64,000 bases of DNA from Mesorhizobium sp. (GCA_027492275.1 JAPUFC010000065.1:124001-188000); one strand, 5' to 3'; positions 45,773-56,669 are shown, numbered from the stretch's first letter. The notes: generated from the letters alone by a model not told the origin. Made by a program: numbers and translations.

Positions 45773-46594
45773 CTAACGCGTCCTTGAGCGCAGGGCAACG
45801 ACGGCGGCGGCGGTCTCCTCGATGGAGCGCCGGCTGACATCGATCATCGGCCAGCCGTGCCGCGCGCAGATCTGCCTGGCATAGGCGAGCTCGGCGGCGA
45901 TCGCCGCCCGGTCGACATAGCCGTCGGAATCGTAGGAGCCGGACTGGCCGAGGATGCGGTTCTGGCGCACATGGGAGATGCGCTCGGCCGTCGCGACGAG
46001 ACCCACCACCAGCGGTTTGGTGGCGAGCGCCAGGCTCTCGGGCATGGGCACGCCGAGCACGATCGGCACATTGGCCGTCTTGATGCCGCGGTTGGCGAGA
46101 TAGATGCTCGTGGGCGTCTTGGAGGTTCGCGAGATGCCGATCAGGATCACGTCGGCTTCATCGATGTCGTTGGGCAACTGGCCGTCGTCGTGATCCATGG
46201 TGAAGTTGAGCGCGTCGATGCGGCGGAAATAGTCGGCATCGAGGACGTGCTGGGCGCCGACACGGCGTCCCGCCGGCGTGCCGAGATAGGACTGGAAGAC
46301 CGTCAGCACCGGCTCCAGCACCGACACGCAGGGCAGGCCCAGCGCCGCGGAGCGCCGGTCGATGCTGGCGGCCAGGGCCTGGTCGACCACCGTGTAGAGG
46401 ATGATGCCCGGCTCCTCCTCGATCTCCTCGAACACCCTCATCAACTGCTTCTCGGTGCGGATCAGCGGATAGATGTGCTCGATGGCGCGCGAATCCTTGT
46501 ATTGCGCGGACGCCGCACGGCCCGCCGCCAGCAGCGTCTCGCCGGTCGCGTCGGAAATCAGATGGAGGTGAAAGAAGCGCTGCGGCTTATTCAC
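45773..46594 (-). CDS. ppsR: Pyruvate phosphate dikinase regulatory protein (DUF299)
   Basis: A 273-residue bifunctional kinase/phosphorylase that uses ADP to inactivate PPDK or PEP synthase and phosphate to restore it. From a GTG start: [32 protein letters not shown], the P-loop [21 protein letters not shown] and a late [16 protein letters not shown]. The start codon lies within a DnaA-box-like TTATTCACA at the edge of the probable oriC. The maf-ppsR-oriC-hemE order is typical of Rhizobiales. Confidence 0.95.
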   Translation of the reverse strand: MNKPQRFFHLHLISDATGETLLAAGRAASAQYKDSRAIEHIYPLIRTEKQLMRVFEEIEEEPGIILYTVVDQALAASIDRRSAALGLPCVSVLEPVLTVFQSYLGTPAGRRVGAQHVLDADYFRRIDALNFTMDHDDGQLPNDIDEADVILIGISRTSKTPTSIYLANRGIKTANVPIVLGVPMPESLALATKPLVVGLVATAERISHVRQNRILGQSGSYDSDGYVDRAAIAAELAYARQICARHGWPMIDVSRRSIEETAAAVVALRSRTR

Positions 46595-46990
46595 AGGACG
46601 TGGCCTCCCCTGTGGGCGATTGTGGAGAACGCGGCATATGGCGCGAGGCGCGCGCCGGCGACTGTATCAGATGGCGGTTCATCCACAATTGACGCCGGCG
46701 TTTGCTTCTCGGTCCGATTGTGGAGTATTGCGTTGAGAAACCGCGCCCGGCGCGCCGTTAACGAAACGGCAACTTTTGGCGTTCCTGCCAAGCCACGGAA
46801 AGGAAAAGAAAATTTCCGGTTTTCCACGATGTTCCCCATTTTCGGCTGCTGTTCGCGCAAGGCATACGGGCGCGTTTTCCGGGACGGCCCTGGGGACGGG
46901 TGAGAACCCTCGCTACCAACAGAGTCTAAGAATCAGAAGATTATCTTTCATGACTCTTTTTAGTTTGAAAACCGGCAGGGAGAACGCCCG
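46587..46990. other. Probable chromosomal replication origin (oriC)
   Basis: This 396-base non-coding gap lies between ppsR and hemE, where oriC is found in Caulobacter and rhizobia. DnaA-box-like 9-mers occur at 46,587-46,595 (TTATTCACA), 46,621-46,629 (reverse, TTCTCCACA), 46,679-46,687 (TCATCCACA), 46,719-46,727 (reverse, TACTCCACA) and 46,820-46,828 (TTTTCCACG). An AT-rich segment at 46,921-46,970 precedes hemE and could be the unwinding element. GTTAAC near 46,757 resembles half of a CtrA site. The partition genes and parS sites to the right support the call. The hemE promoter must also lie here. Confidence 0.7.
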
Positions 46991-48022
46991 ATGACGAGCG
47001 GACGAACCGTGCTGGACGTGCTGCGGGGGGCATCGGCCTTTCCGCCTCCCATCTGGATGATGCGGCAGGCGGGACGCTATCTGCCCGAATACAGGGCCAC
47101 CCGCGCCAAGGCAGGGAGCTTCCTCGATCTCTGCTACAACCCGGAGCTCGCCGCCGAGGTCACGCTGCAGCCCATCCGCCGCTTCGGCTTCGACGCTGCG
47201 ATCCTTTTTTCGGATATTCTCGTGGTCCCGCATGCGCTGGGCCGGGATCTCCGCTTCGAGGAGGGCAGGGGCCCGCTGCTGACACCCATCCAGCCCGGCG
47301 AGATCTCGGGGCTGTCCGCGGCCGGCTTCCATGCGCATCTGGCGCCGGTCTACGAGACCGTCCGGCGTCTGCGCCGGGACCTTCCTCAATCCACCACGCT
47401 GATCGGCTTCTGCGGCGCCCCGTGGACGGTGGCGACCTACATGATCGCCGGGCATGGCACGCCGGACCAATCGCCGGCCCGGCTGTTCTCCCATCGTCAT
47501 CCCGACGAGATGCGTCGTCTGATCGACACCCTCGCCGACTGCTCGGCGGAGTATCTCGTCCGGCAGATCGAAGCCGGCGCGGATGCCGTGCAGATATTCG
47601 ATTCATGGGCCGGCGTCCTCGACCAGGACGGGTTCCGGCGCTGGTGCGTCGAACCGATCGCAAGAATCGTCAGACGCGTCCATGAGCTGTATCCGGACGT
47701 GCCTGTCATCGCCTTCCCGAGGGGTGCGGGAGCGCGCTATGCAACGTTCCGGGCCGAGACGGGCGCCAATGCGATCGGGCTGGACTGGACCGTGCCGTTC
47801 GGCCTGGCGCAGGCCGTGCAGGCGGAAGGCGCCATCCAGGGCAATCTCGATCCCCAGCGTCTCCTGGCCGGAGGCAGCGCGCTGGAAAACGGAATCGATG
47901 CCATCCTGCAAGCGTTGGGCAAGGGACCGCTGGTCTTCAACCTCGGGCACGGCATCACGCCGGACACGCCCGTGGCCCATGTCGAGGCGATGGTGGCGCG
48001 CGTGAGGGGAGCGACGCGGTGA
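46991..48022 (+). CDS. hemE: Uroporphyrinogen decarboxylase
   Basis: A 343-residue TIM-barrel enzyme that removes four carboxyl groups from uroporphyrinogen III in heme synthesis. [17 protein letters not shown] is the invariant N-terminal block, [13 protein letters not shown] carries the catalytic aspartate, [13 protein letters not shown] and [12 protein letters not shown] follow, and it ends in [25 protein letters not shown] precedes the ATG. It is adjacent to the probable oriC. Confidence 0.98.
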   Translation: MTSGRTVLDVLRGASAFPPPIWMMRQAGRYLPEYRATRAKAGSFLDLCYNPELAAEVTLQPIRRFGFDAAILFSDILVVPHALGRDLRFEEGRGPLLTPIQPGEISGLSAAGFHAHLAPVYETVRRLRRDLPQSTTLIGFCGAPWTVATYMIAGHGTPDQSPARLFSHRHPDEMRRLIDTLADCSAEYLVRQIEAGADAVQIFDSWAGVLDQDGFRRWCVEPIARIVRRVHELYPDVPVIAFPRGAGARYATFRAETGANAIGLDWTVPFGLAQAVQAEGAIQGNLDPQRLLAGGSALENGIDAILQALGKGPLVFNLGHGITPDTPVAHVEAMVARVRGATR

Positions 48023-48552
48023 CGCAGGAGAGCGAACGTCGCGGCGCAAGGCCGGCCAGCAGGGCGATCGCCGCGCTGGCGGTCACGGCTGTGCTCGCCG
48101 CCGTCCTTTTCGTCTATCTGCCCGAAAGCGCCTATCCCTGGGTCAAGGCGTTCCACATCATCGCCGTGATCGCCTGGATGGCCGGCATGCTCTATCTGCC
48201 TCGGCTTTTCGTCTATCACGCCGATGCCGACCGCGGCTCGATCCAGTCAGAAACCTTCAAGGTGATGGAGCGGCGCCTGCTGCGGGCCATCATCAATCCA
48301 GCCATGACCGCCACATGGGTGCTGGGTCTCTGGCTTGCGTGGAAGGTATTTGCGTTCCAGGGCGGCTGGCTGCACGCCAAGATCGCACTGGTGTTTCTCC
48401 TGTCCGGCGTGCACGGCTATCTCTCGGCGGCGGTGCGGCGATTCGCGGAGGATCGCAACGACAAGCCGGCGCGCCACTGGCGCATGGTCAACGAAATCCC
48501 CACATTGCTGATGATCGGCATCGTCATCCTGGTGGTGGTCAAACCGTTTTGA
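48019..48552 (+). CDS. hemJ: Protoporphyrinogen oxidase HemJ
   Basis: A 177-residue membrane protein with four TM helices. [29 protein letters not shown] has the conserved histidine and the W-M-A-G-x-x-Y-L-P-R-L signature of Hem[19 protein letters not shown] has the second conserved histidine and lysine. It oxidises protoporphyrinogen IX, probably with heme as cofactor. The GTG start overlaps the hemE stop (GTGA), so the two heme genes are coupled. Confidence 0.95.
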   Translation: MTQESERRGARPASRAIAALAVTAVLAAVLFVYLPESAYPWVKAFHIIAVIAWMAGMLYLPRLFVYHADADRGSIQSETFKVMERRLLRAIINPAMTATWVLGLWLAWKVFAFQGGWLHAKIALVFLLSGVHGYLSAAVRRFAEDRNDKPARHWRMVNEIPTLLMIGIVILVVVKPF

Positions 48553-48714
48553 CGCCGCTCCCGAATTAGCGTCTTGCACAAGACTGGGGCGACCGATAAA
48601 AGGCGGTCCTCCTCCCTTGCGCCTCGCCTGACACGTCGTTGAGTCGGGTCTTCACCGGCCGCAGTCGCATTCAGCCATATCTTTCTCAATCCCTCGACCG
48701 GATCCGTGTATCCC

Positions 48715-49980
48715 ATGCAGGAAATGAAACTCCAGGAATTCAAGAACAAGAAGCCGCCGGAGCTGATCGCTTTCGCGGAATCGCTCGAGGTCGAGAATGC
48801 GAGCGTCATGCGCAAGCAGGAGCTCATGTTCGCGATCCTGAAGAAGCTCGCGGCGCAGGATGTCGAGATCATCGGCGACGGCGTGGTCGAGGTGCTCCAG
48901 GACGGCTTCGGCTTCCTGCGCTCCGCCAACGCAAACTATCTGCCAGGGCCCGACGACATCTACATCTCGCCCTCGCAAATTCGTCGGTTCTCCCTGAAGA
49001 CCGGGGACACGGTCGAAGGGCCGATCCGCAGCCCGAAGGAAGGCGAGCGCTATTTCGCCCTTCTCAAGGTCAACTCGATCAATTTCGACGATCCGGAGAA
49101 AATTCGACACAAGATCCATTTCGACAATCTGACGCCGCTCTATCCGACCTCGCGCTTGCGGATGGAGGTGGAGAAGCCGGCCACCAAGGACATCTCCTCG
49201 CGGGTGATCGATCTCGTCGCGCCGCTGGGCAAGGGCCAGCGCGGCCTCATCGTGGCGCCGCCCCGAACCGGCAAGACCGTGCTGTTGCAGAACATCGCGC
49301 ACTCGATCACCAGCAACCATCCCGAATGCTATCTGATCGTGCTTCTCATCGACGAGCGTCCCGAGGAAGTGACGGACATGCAGCGGTCGGTGAAGGGCGA
49401 GGTCATCTCCTCGACTTTCGACGAGCCGGCGGTGCGGCACGTCCAGGTGGCCGAGATGGTCATCGAAAAGGCGAAGCGCCTCGTCGAGCACGGCCGCGAC
49501 GTGGTGATCCTGCTCGATTCCATCACCCGCCTGGGACGCGCCTACAACACGGTGGTGCCGTCCTCCGGCAAGGTGCTGACGGGCGGTGTCGACGCCAATG
49601 CGCTGCAACGTCCAAAGCGTTTCTTCGGCGCCGCGCGTAACATCGAGGAAGGCGGATCGCTCACCATCATCGCGACGGCGCTGATCGAGACCGGATCGCG
49701 CATGGACGAGGTGATCTTCGAGGAGTTCAAGGGAACGGGCAACTCGGAAATCGTGCTCGACCGCAAGGTCGCCGACAAGCGCATCTACCCGGCCATGGAC
49801 ATCCTCAAGTCGGGAACGCGCAAGGAGGATCTCCTGATCCAGCGGAGCGATCTCCAGAAGATCTTCGTCCTGCGTCGAATCCTAGCCCCCATGGGCACGA
49901 CGGACGCGATCGAATTCCTCATCGACAAACTGAAGCAGACGAAGACCAACGCCGATTTCTTCGATTCGATGAATACCTGA
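48715..49980 (+). CDS. rho: Transcription termination factor Rho
   Basis: A 421-residue hexameric RNA helicase, the length known from rhizobia and Brucella. [20 protein letters not shown] is the N-terminal domain; [29 protein letters not shown] is the cold-shock-like RNA site; Walker A is [11 protein letters not shown], Walker [17 protein letters not shown], and the Q/R loops are in [23 protein letters not shown]. The 160 bases upstream form its leader, where autoregulation occurs in other bacteria; I see no defined structure there. Confidence 0.98.
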   Translation: MQEMKLQEFKNKKPPELIAFAESLEVENASVMRKQELMFAILKKLAAQDVEIIGDGVVEVLQDGFGFLRSANANYLPGPDDIYISPSQIRRFSLKTGDTVEGPIRSPKEGERYFALLKVNSINFDDPEKIRHKIHFDNLTPLYPTSRLRMEVEKPATKDISSRVIDLVAPLGKGQRGLIVAPPRTGKTVLLQNIAHSITSNHPECYLIVLLIDERPEEVTDMQRSVKGEVISSTFDEPAVRHVQVAEMVIEKAKRLVEHGRDVVILLDSITRLGRAYNTVVPSSGKVLTGGVDANALQRPKRFFGAARNIEEGGSLTIIATALIETGSRMDEVIFEEFKGTGNSEIVLDRKVADKRIYPAMDILKSGTRKEDLLIQRSDLQKIFVLRRILAPMGTTDAIEFLIDKLKQTKTNADFFDSMNT

Positions 49981-50008
49981 GGTCGATTCGGTTCCGGCAC
50001 GACCTTGG

Positions 50009-51328
50009 ATGGCACCCGCGGCAGAGACGATCGTCGCGCTTTCGAGCGGATCGCTGCCGTCGGGTGTCGCGGTCATCCGCGCCAGTGGTCCCGGTGTCCG
50101 ATTCGGAATCGAAACAATCAGCGGTCCGATTCCGGCCGCCCGTCACGCCGCATATCGCGCTTTCCATACGGCTGCAGGGCTGCCGATCGATCGAGGCCTG
50201 CTTCTGTTCCTTCCCGCGCCCGCCAGTTTCACTGGCGAGGACGTCGCCGAGTTCCATGTTCACGGCAGCCGCGCCGTCGTCGCGCTTCTTCTGGAAAGCC
50301 TGTCTTCGCTGCGGGGATTCAGGATGGCGGAGGCGGGGGAATTTACCAGGCGCGCCTTCCTCAACGGCAAGCTCGACCTGACCCAGGCTGAGGGTCTCGC
50401 CGATCTGATCGCCGCCGAAACGGAAGCGCAGCGCCGGCTAGCGCTTTCGAACGCCGGCGGAATGCAGTCGGCCCTCTATCTGTCCTGGCGCGAAAAGCTT
50501 CTTCATGCCAGGGCGATGATCGAAGCGGAGCTCGATTTTTCCGACGAGCAGGATGTGCCTGGTTCCGTTGCCGACGGGGTGACGATGGAACTCGCCGCAC
50601 TGGCAAAGGATATCGAAGCCCATATCGCGGCCTACAGACAGGCGGAAATGATCCGCAATGGATTCGACGTCGTCATCATTGGTCCTCCCAATGTGGGAAA
50701 ATCAACGCTTCTCAACGCCTTGGCGAAGAGGGATGTGGCCATTGTGTCGCCCGAAGCGGGAACGACACGCGACCTGATCGAAGTGAATCTCGACCTGGAT
50801 GGGCGCAAGGTCAGGATCACGGACACGGCAGGCCTGCGGGAAACTGAAAACGGCGTGGAGCGGATCGGTATCGACCGCGCGCGCCAACGGGCTGGCGAGG
50901 CCGATCTGGTCCTTCTCCTGTCGGCCGGCGAGCAGGAAGAGGACGCGTTGGCGGGTTCCATCGACGGGATGAAGCTGCTTCGGGTCCACGCAAAAGTCGA
51001 CCTATTACCGAAACCCGCGGGTTTCGACGGACCATCCATATCGGCCCGCACCGGTGAGGGCATCGGCGCGCTGCTGCAACGATTGTCCGATGCCGCGGCG
51101 TCGTCCGCTCCGTCCTTCGATCTCGCGCTTCCCTCTCGCGCCAGGCATGTGGGGTTGCTTCGGGACACGCTGGTGTCCATACGGGACGCAAGCGATCCCC
51201 ATGGCGATCTGGAACTCCGCGCGGAGCATCTGCGTCACGCCGCGGTCAGCCTGGGACGGATTGTCGGACATACCGATGTCGAGGATCTGCTTGGCGTGAT
51301 ATTCGCCCAGTTCTGCATCGGCAAATGA
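50009..51328 (+). CDS. mnmE: tRNA modification GTPase MnmE
   Basis: A 439-residue GTPase. The N-terminal folate-binding domain has FTGEDVAEFHVHGSRAVV and EAGEFTRRAFLNGKLDLTQAEG; the G domain has GPPNVGKSTLLN, GTTRDLIEV and DTAGLRETENGVERIG; the C-terminus ends FCIGK with the conserved cysteine. With MnmG it adds the cmnm5 group to wobble uridine in certain tRNAs. The stop codon overlaps a parS site. Confidence 0.98.
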   Translation: MAPAAETIVALSSGSLPSGVAVIRASGPGVRFGIETISGPIPAARHAAYRAFHTAAGLPIDRGLLLFLPAPASFTGEDVAEFHVHGSRAVVALLLESLSSLRGFRMAEAGEFTRRAFLNGKLDLTQAEGLADLIAAETEAQRRLALSNAGGMQSALYLSWREKLLHARAMIEAELDFSDEQDVPGSVADGVTMELAALAKDIEAHIAAYRQAEMIRNGFDVVIIGPPNVGKSTLLNALAKRDVAIVSPEAGTTRDLIEVNLDLDGRKVRITDTAGLRETENGVERIGIDRARQRAGEADLVLLLSAGEQEEDALAGSIDGMKLLRVHAKVDLLPKPAGFDGPSISARTGEGIGALLQRLSDAAASSAPSFDLALPSRARHVGLLRDTLVSIRDASDPHGDLELRAEHLRHAAVSLGRIVGHTDVEDLLGVIFAQFCIGK

Positions 51329-51341
51329 TTCACGTGAAACA
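51326..51341. promoter_or_regulatory. parS centromere site between mnmE and mnmG
   Basis: TGATTCACGTGAAACA matches 15 of 16 positions of the parS consensus. It begins in the mnmE stop codon. ParB, encoded 3.4 kb to the right, should bind it, load as a CTP-dependent clamp and direct origin segregation with ParA. Confidence 0.8.
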
Positions 51342-51390
51342 CGGTCGCCATGGTGGCATAAAGGCGGTTCCGGGGCCGGCGAGTCGATAG

Positions 51391-53253
51391 ATGGACAGTT
51401 TTGACGTCATAGTGGTGGGTGGCGGACACGCGGGCAGCGAGGCAGCCAGCGCTGCGGCGCGTATGGGCGCGAAAACGGCGTTGATCACGTTGCAGGCGTC
51501 CAAAATCGGCGCGATGTCCTGCAACCCCGCGATCGGTGGCTTGGGCAAAGGCCAACTGGTTCGCGAGATCGACGCGCTCGACGGCATCATGGGGCGCGCG
51601 GCCGATGCGGGCGGCATCCAGTTTCGGCTTCTGAACCGCCGCAAGGGCGCGGCCGTGAGAGGGCCGCGAACCCAGGCCGACAGAAAGCTCTACGCCGCGG
51701 CTGTGCAAAATCTCCTGGCGGAGCAGCCGGGCCTGCACATCCTGGAAGGCGAGGTCGCGGATATCTCCGCGTCCGGGGATGCGGTGACCGGGATTGTCCT
51801 GGCCGACGGGCGGCAGTTCGTTTGCCGTGCGCTTGTTCTCACCACGGGGACTTTTTTGCGCGGGCTGATTCATATCGGTGAGCGCACAATTCCGGCCGGT
51901 CGCATGAACGAAGCCCCAGCCATTCGGCTGGGTGAGACCCTGTCACAGCTCGGATTTGCGCTGGGCCGGCTCAAGACTGGTACGCCGCCCCGCTTGGACG
52001 GCCGCACCATTGACTGGGACAGCCTAGAGCGACAAGCAGCCGATTCGGACCCGGAACCTTTTTCCCTCCTGACCGATCGGATCACGAACCCTCAGATCGA
52101 ATGCGGGATCACGAGAACCACGGCCGAGACGCATCGGATCATACGGGACAATATTGGGCGTTCGGCGATGTATTCCGGCTCGATTTCCGGGATCGGCCCG
52201 CGCTACTGCCCGTCCATCGAGGACAAGATCGTTCGGTTCGGCGACCGGGAGGGGCATCAGATTTTTCTGGAGCCCGAGGGTCTGGAAGATGCCACGGTCT
52301 ACCCGAACGGTATATCTACATCGCTTCCGGAAGATGTGCAGCTTGCGATCCTGAAGTCGATCCCCGGCCTCGAGAAGGCAGTCATGCTTCAACCGGGGTA
52401 TGCGATCGAATATGACTATATCGATCCGCGCGGACTTGAGGCGACGCTGGAATCGAAGCGGTTGAAAGGGATGTTTCTGGCCGGACAGATCAACGGCACG
52501 ACGGGCTATGAAGAAGCGGGCGCGCAGGGACTGTTGGCAGGACTGAATGCCGCGCGCTCCGCAGGCGGCCAGACGGGGGTGACGGTTAGGAGGTCGGAAG
52601 CCTATCTTGGTGTTCTTGTCGACGATCTTGTCTCGCGCGGTGTCACCGAGCCCTATCGCATGTTCACCTCGCGCGCGGAGTTCCGGCTGTCGATCAGGGC
52701 CGACAATGCCGATCAGCGTCTCACGCCATTGGCAATCAAACTTGGTTGCGCATCCGTCGAGAGGATATCGAGGTTCCGTCGCTTGGAGGTGGACCTGGAA
52801 ATCGCCCGAAACACGCTGACGTCAATCAGCCTGACGCCCAACGAAGCCCGAAGGCTTGGCTTCGACGTCAATATGGATGGTGTTCGGCGTTCGGCTTATG
52901 ATCTTCTGTCGACAACCGGTTTGGGCCGTCTCCGGGATTGTTTTCCGTCGCTTGCCAAGATTTCCGACGCCATTGGTGACCGGATCGAGACGGAAGCGCG
53001 CTATGCCGTCTACCTTGAGCGGCAGGAGAAAGAAATCGCTCAGGCCCGCAAGGAAGAGAACAGGCCGATCCCAGAGGATTTTGATCTGTCTGTGATCCCC
53101 GGCCTCTCGAACGAGATAAAACAGAAGTTGATATCCAGGAGGCCGCGATCTCTTGCCGATGTACAGCGGATGGAAGGTATGACTCCGGCGGCCGTCGCCA
53201 TTTTGATCGCCCGATTGAAGGCTTTCGAGGTCGACAGGGACAAGGCTGCGTGA
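51391..53253 (+). CDS. mnmG: tRNA uridine-5-carboxymethylaminomethyl modification enzyme MnmG
   Basis: A 620-residue FAD enzyme. [24 protein letters not shown] is the dinucleotide loop; [23 protein letters not shown] has a catalytic cysteine; [25 protein letters not shown] and [17 protein letters not shown] follow; the C-terminal helical domain includes [28 protein letters not shown]-type sequence that binds MnmE. Works with MnmE. Followed by rsmG with overlapping stop and start. Confidence 0.98.
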   Translation: MDSFDVIVVGGGHAGSEAASAAARMGAKTALITLQASKIGAMSCNPAIGGLGKGQLVREIDALDGIMGRAADAGGIQFRLLNRRKGAAVRGPRTQADRKLYAAAVQNLLAEQPGLHILEGEVADISASGDAVTGIVLADGRQFVCRALVLTTGTFLRGLIHIGERTIPAGRMNEAPAIRLGETLSQLGFALGRLKTGTPPRLDGRTIDWDSLERQAADSDPEPFSLLTDRITNPQIECGITRTTAETHRIIRDNIGRSAMYSGSISGIGPRYCPSIEDKIVRFGDREGHQIFLEPEGLEDATVYPNGISTSLPEDVQLAILKSIPGLEKAVMLQPGYAIEYDYIDPRGLEATLESKRLKGMFLAGQINGTTGYEEAGAQGLLAGLNAARSAGGQTGVTVRRSEAYLGVLVDDLVSRGVTEPYRMFTSRAEFRLSIRADNADQRLTPLAIKLGCASVERISRFRRLEVDLEIARNTLTSISLTPNEARRLGFDVNMDGVRRSAYDLLSTTGLGRLRDCFPSLAKISDAIGDRIETEARYAVYLERQEKEIAQARKEENRPIPEDFDLSVIPGLSNEIKQKLISRRPRSLADVQRMEGMTPAAVAILIARLKAFEVDRDKAA

Positions 53254-53879
53254 CGGTTGAGCCCTTCAACTCATTGCGGGACATCGTTCCAGGCGTTTCA
53301 CGTGAAACATTCGACCGCCTGAAGCAGTTTCAAGCGCTGTTCGAACGATGGTCGTCCACGATCAATCTGGTCGCCGGCTCCACCCGTGAGGAGCTGTGGT
53401 CGCGTCATATTCTCGACAGCGCGCAGCTTTTTCCGTTGGGGCGATTGTCGAAACGTTGGCTGGATATCGGCTCTGGAGGTGGGTTTCCGGGTCTTGTTCT
53501 GGGATTTCTTCTTGCGGATCAGCCAGAAGCGCGCATCGATCTTGTCGAAAGCAACCTCAAGAAGTCCGCTTTTCTCAGGACGGTGGTCGGACAGTTTTTG
53601 CTGCCCGCGCGGATCAACAGCATGCGGGTCGAATCGTTCGTTCCTGCCGAAATGCCGGACATAGTCACCGCCAGGGCGCTCGCATCCCTGCCCGATCTTC
53701 TTGGCATGACGGAACGCTGGATTTCAAACGGGGCGACAGGTCTTTTTCCAAAAGGGCGGGATTACCGCCGAGAGCTGGAAGATAGCGCTCACCATTGGCG
53801 CTTCGATTTGATAGAACATGCCAGCAAGACGGATTCGCAGGGGATGATCCTGGAGATCTCGAACCTTCGCCGTCGTTAG
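53250..53879 (+). CDS. rsmG: 16S rRNA (guanine(527)-N7)-methyltransferase RsmG
   Basis: A 209-residue methyltransferase from a GTG start overlapping the mnmG stop. [27 protein letters not shown] is the conserved N-terminal block; [21 protein letters not shown] is the SAM-binding loop; [16 protein letters not shown] and [13 protein letters not shown] follow. A parS site lies within its first 60 bases, as in many bacteria. Confidence 0.97.
   Translation: MTVEPFNSLRDIVPGVSRETFDRLKQFQALFERWSSTINLVAGSTREELWSRHILDSAQLFPLGRLSKRWLDIGSGGGFPGLVLGFLLADQPEARIDLVESNLKKSAFLRTVVGQFLLPARINSMRVESFVPAEMPDIVTARALASLPDLLGMTERWISNGATGLFPKGRDYRRELEDSAHHWRFDLIEHASKTDSQGMILEISNLRRR
53294..53309. promoter_or_regulatory. 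parS centromere site inside rsmG
   Basis: CGTTTCACGTGAAACA matches 15 of 16 positions of the consensus; the inner 14 bases form a perfect palindrome. It lies in the 5' end of rsmG, about 600 bases before parA, a place where parS is found in many genomes. Confidence 0.88.
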
Positions 53880-53921
53880 GACGCTTTTGGAAACTGATCT
53901 CGATTTCAAAGTGTTAGCGCC

Positions 53922-54716
53922 ATGTCTTCGCCGAGAATCATAACAATTGCCAATCAGAAGGGCGGGGTCGGCAAAACCACGACGGCGATCAACCTCGCAA
54001 CCGCCCTGGCCGCGATCGGCGAGCGGGTGCTGGTGGTTGACCTTGACCCGCAAGGCAATGCGAGCACGGGTCTCGGAATCGACCGGAAAGAACGATCCAT
54101 CTCGTCCTACGACGTGCTGACGGGAGCGGAGCCGCTGGAGCGCGCTGTCGTGCAGACGGCGGTTCCGGGGCTGTTCATCGTCCCGTCCACCATGGACCTT
54201 CTGGGCGTGGAGATGGAAATCGCGGGAAAGCCGGATCGTGTCCTCAGGCTGCGCAACGAAATCCGTCGCGCGCAGGACAGGAACAGCGGCTTCGGCTACG
54301 TCCTGATAGACTGCCCTCCCTCGCTCAACCTGCTGACGCTGAACGCGATGGCGGCCGCCGATTCCGTTCTGGTGCCCCTGCAATGCGAATTCTTCGCGCT
54401 GGAGGGTCTCAGCCAGTTGCTCGACACGGTGGATCAGGTGCGGCAGACGATCAACCCCGCCCTGACGATCCAGGGCATCGTCCTGACGATGTATGACGGC
54501 CGCAACAACCTGGCCAACCAGGTCGTGGATGATGTGCGGGCCTATATGGGCGACGCGGTGTATGAAACGATTATACCGCGGAACGTGCGGGTCTCGGAGG
54601 CGCCTTCCTACGGCAAGCCGGCCATTCTGTATGATCTCAAATGCGCCGGCAGCCAGGCCTATCTGCAACTCGCCTCCGAGGTGATCCGGCGGGAGCGCAG
54701 GCTGAAGGCGGCCTAG
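53922..54716 (+). CDS. parA: Chromosome partitioning ATPase ParA
   Basis: A 264-residue deviant Walker ATPase: NQKGGVGKTTTAINLATALA (with the signature lysine), VVDLDPQGNASTGLG, GYVLIDCPPSLNLLTLNAM and VPLQCEFFALEGLSQLLDTV. It has no N-terminal HTH, so it is the chromosomal Soj type rather than the plasmid type. It forms the nucleoid gradient that pulls ParB-parS complexes from the origin. Confidence 0.98.
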   Translation: MSSPRIITIANQKGGVGKTTTAINLATALAAIGERVLVVDLDPQGNASTGLGIDRKERSISSYDVLTGAEPLERAVVQTAVPGLFIVPSTMDLLGVEMEIAGKPDRVLRLRNEIRRAQDRNSGFGYVLIDCPPSLNLLTLNAMAAADSVLVPLQCEFFALEGLSQLLDTVDQVRQTINPALTIQGIVLTMYDGRNNLANQVVDDVRAYMGDAVYETIIPRNVRVSEAPSYGKPAILYDLKCAGSQAYLQLASEVIRRERRLKAA

Positions 54717-54729
54717 GGACGGGAGCGAC

Positions 54730-55614
54730 ATGGAAGACAGTTCGAAAAGACGTCTGGGACGAGGCCTGGCCGCCCTGATCGGCGAGATCGATCGCGCTCC
54801 TTCGGCGGATGCCGTGGAAACGAAGCCCGCCGCCGATCTGAATGTTCCCATCGAGTTCGTTTCGCCCAATCCGCGCAATCCGCGCCGCCATTTCGACGAG
54901 GCGGACCTCTCGGATCTCGCGCAGTCAATCCGGGAGCACGGGATCGTGCAGCCGGTGATCGTGCGCAACGGGGCGGAGAAGGGACGCTACGAGATTATCG
55001 CCGGCGAGCGACGCTGGCGCGCGGCGCAGCGCGCCGGCCTGACCGCCATTCCCGTGCTCGTCCGCGAGGTCAATGATCGCACGGCGCTGGAACTTGCCAT
55101 CATCGAGAACGTCCAGCGTGCCGACCTCAATCCTCTGGAAGAGGCAGCGGGCTATCAGCAATTGATCGACGATCACAGCTATACGCAGGCCGATCTGGGG
55201 CAGGTGATCGGCAAGAGCCGCAGCCATGTCGCCAACACGCTGCGTCTCCTGAAGCTGCCGGAAACCGTGCGGACCATGGTCGCGGACGGGCAGTTGACCG
55301 CCGGGCACGCGCGAACGCTGATCACCGTCGAGGACCCGGAAAGGCTGGCCCGCAGGATCGTCGACGAAGGCCTTTCCGTCCGGCAGGCGGAAACGCTGTC
55401 GCAGGCTCCGGCGGCCGAGGCGAAGCCCGCCGGATCGTCGGTGCAGGTCAAGGATGCCGACACGCTGGCGCTGGAAAAGCTGCTGTCGGATTTCACCGGC
55501 CTCAAGGTTTCGATCGCGCATCGCCAGGGCGGAAACGCCGGCGAGATCAGGATCGCCTACCGGACCCTCGAGCAACTCGACGATCTGTGCCGGCGTCTGC
55601 AAACCGCCGGATAA
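54730..55614 (+). CDS. parB: Chromosome partitioning protein ParB
   Basis: A 294-residue CTPase clamp. RRLGRGLAALIGEI is the ParA-contact N-terminus; NPRNPRRHFDEADLSDLAQSI and GRYEIIAGERRWRAAQRAGL (box II with G-E-R-R) form the CTP site; IGKSRSHVANTLRLLKLPETV is the HTH for parS; the last 60 residues dimerise. 13 bases after parA, in one operon. Confidence 0.98.
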   Translation: MEDSSKRRLGRGLAALIGEIDRAPSADAVETKPAADLNVPIEFVSPNPRNPRRHFDEADLSDLAQSIREHGIVQPVIVRNGAEKGRYEIIAGERRWRAAQRAGLTAIPVLVREVNDRTALELAIIENVQRADLNPLEEAAGYQQLIDDHSYTQADLGQVIGKSRSHVANTLRLLKLPETVRTMVADGQLTAGHARTLITVEDPERLARRIVDEGLSVRQAETLSQAPAAEAKPAGSSVQVKDADTLALEKLLSDFTGLKVSIAHRQGGNAGEIRIAYRTLEQLDDLCRRLQTAG

Positions 55615-55631
55615 ATTAGCCGGCTATCGTC

Positions 55632-56669
55632 TTATTTAGCCATGCGTGCGGCATCGGCCGTTATAGCCATGAGACACTGGCGCGCCATCGCGAGAGCCAG
55701 TTCCGGGCGGCGGCGGGCGGAGAGGGAAGCCGAGCCCAGCCGCTCCAGCGCGCGCTGAATCGCCGCGCCGGTCCAGCGCGAGACCGCGCTTTCCACCGCC
55801 CTTCGCCGGGAGAAGAAAATGGGCGGCCGCGCCGATGCCACCGCCTCGCCCGGCCGCGCCCCGGCATCGACGGCGGCGCGCAGCAACTGGACCGTGTGAA
55901 GCTGGCGCAGCGCCGCGCCCAGAAGCGTGGCGGCCTGCGAGGGGCTGGTCGCGGTTCGCGAGAACTGGATGTCGAAGCCCGCGAGCTGTCCTGTGAGCAT
56001 GGCGTCCAGCAACGCATCCGTGTCAGCCGCCGCGGCATCGCCCACCGACGCCTCGACATGATGCGGGGCGATCTCGGCCTCTCCCTGCGCATAGAGCACG
56101 AGCTTGACGATCTCGCCGCGCGAGGCGAGGCGGTCGCCGCCGAGGTTTCGCCGGAGCAACTGGCGGGCTTCCTGGCCCATGGTCATGCCGGCCTTGCGCA
56201 GCTCGTCGTCGATGACCGCGTCGAGATCGCGCGCTTCGTCGGCGAAGCAGGGCAGGGCGATCGCCGACGCGCTCGCTTCCACCGCGCTGCGGATCGGCGC
56301 TCCCTTGCGCAGGTCGCCGGCCTCGAGCAGCACGATCGCGTCGGCCGGCGGCGTGGCGCACAGCGCCTTGACGTCCTCGGCCAGGGATTTCTGCGCGCCG
56401 GCGTTGCGCACCCAGACCAGCCGCTTGGCCGAGAACATCGGCACCATGCGCGCCTCGTCGAGCAGCCTGCCCGGTTCGCGGTCGGCCTCGCCGGCGTCCA
56501 GCCGGATCACGGTGAAGGGATCGTCGAGAGGAAGCCCGCAGCCGCGGGCGAACGCCTGCGCGCGTTCGGAGACGAGCCCGCGGTCCGGCCCGTAGATCAG
56601 GATCACGGACACGCGCCCGTCCGGCTTTCGCAGCCAGGATTCGACCTCGGAAGCTTTTTTCTGCGCCAT
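55632..56669 (-). CDS. holA: DNA polymerase III delta subunit
   Basis: A 345-residue clamp-loader subunit. LIYGPDRGLVSERAQAFARG is the degenerate P-loop region, DEARMVPMFSAKRLVWVRNAG is the conserved strand-helix, and DELRKAGMTMGQEARQLLRRNLGGDRLASRGEIVKL-type sequence marks domain II. It opens the beta sliding clamp. It converges on parB. In many rhizobia lptE and leuS lie directly upstream; here a TMEM43 gene takes that place. Confidence 0.93.
   Translation of the reverse strand: MAQKKASEVESWLRKPDGRVSVILIYGPDRGLVSERAQAFARGCGLPLDDPFTVIRLDAGEADREPGRLLDEARMVPMFSAKRLVWVRNAGAQKSLAEDVKALCATPPADAIVLLEAGDLRKGAPIRSAVEASASAIALPCFADEARDLDAVIDDELRKAGMTMGQEARQLLRRNLGGDRLASRGEIVKLVLYAQGEAEIAPHHVEASVGDAAAADTDALLDAMLTGQLAGFDIQFSRTATSPSQAATLLGAALRQLHTVQLLRAAVDAGARPGEAVASARPPIFFSRRRAVESAVSRWTGAAIQRALERLGSASLSARRRPELALAMARQCLMAITADAARMAK

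Noticed and set aside
46757-46772. Full CtrA binding site in the origin region
   Set aside because: Only one half-site (TTAAC) is present; the second half at the required spacing is missing.
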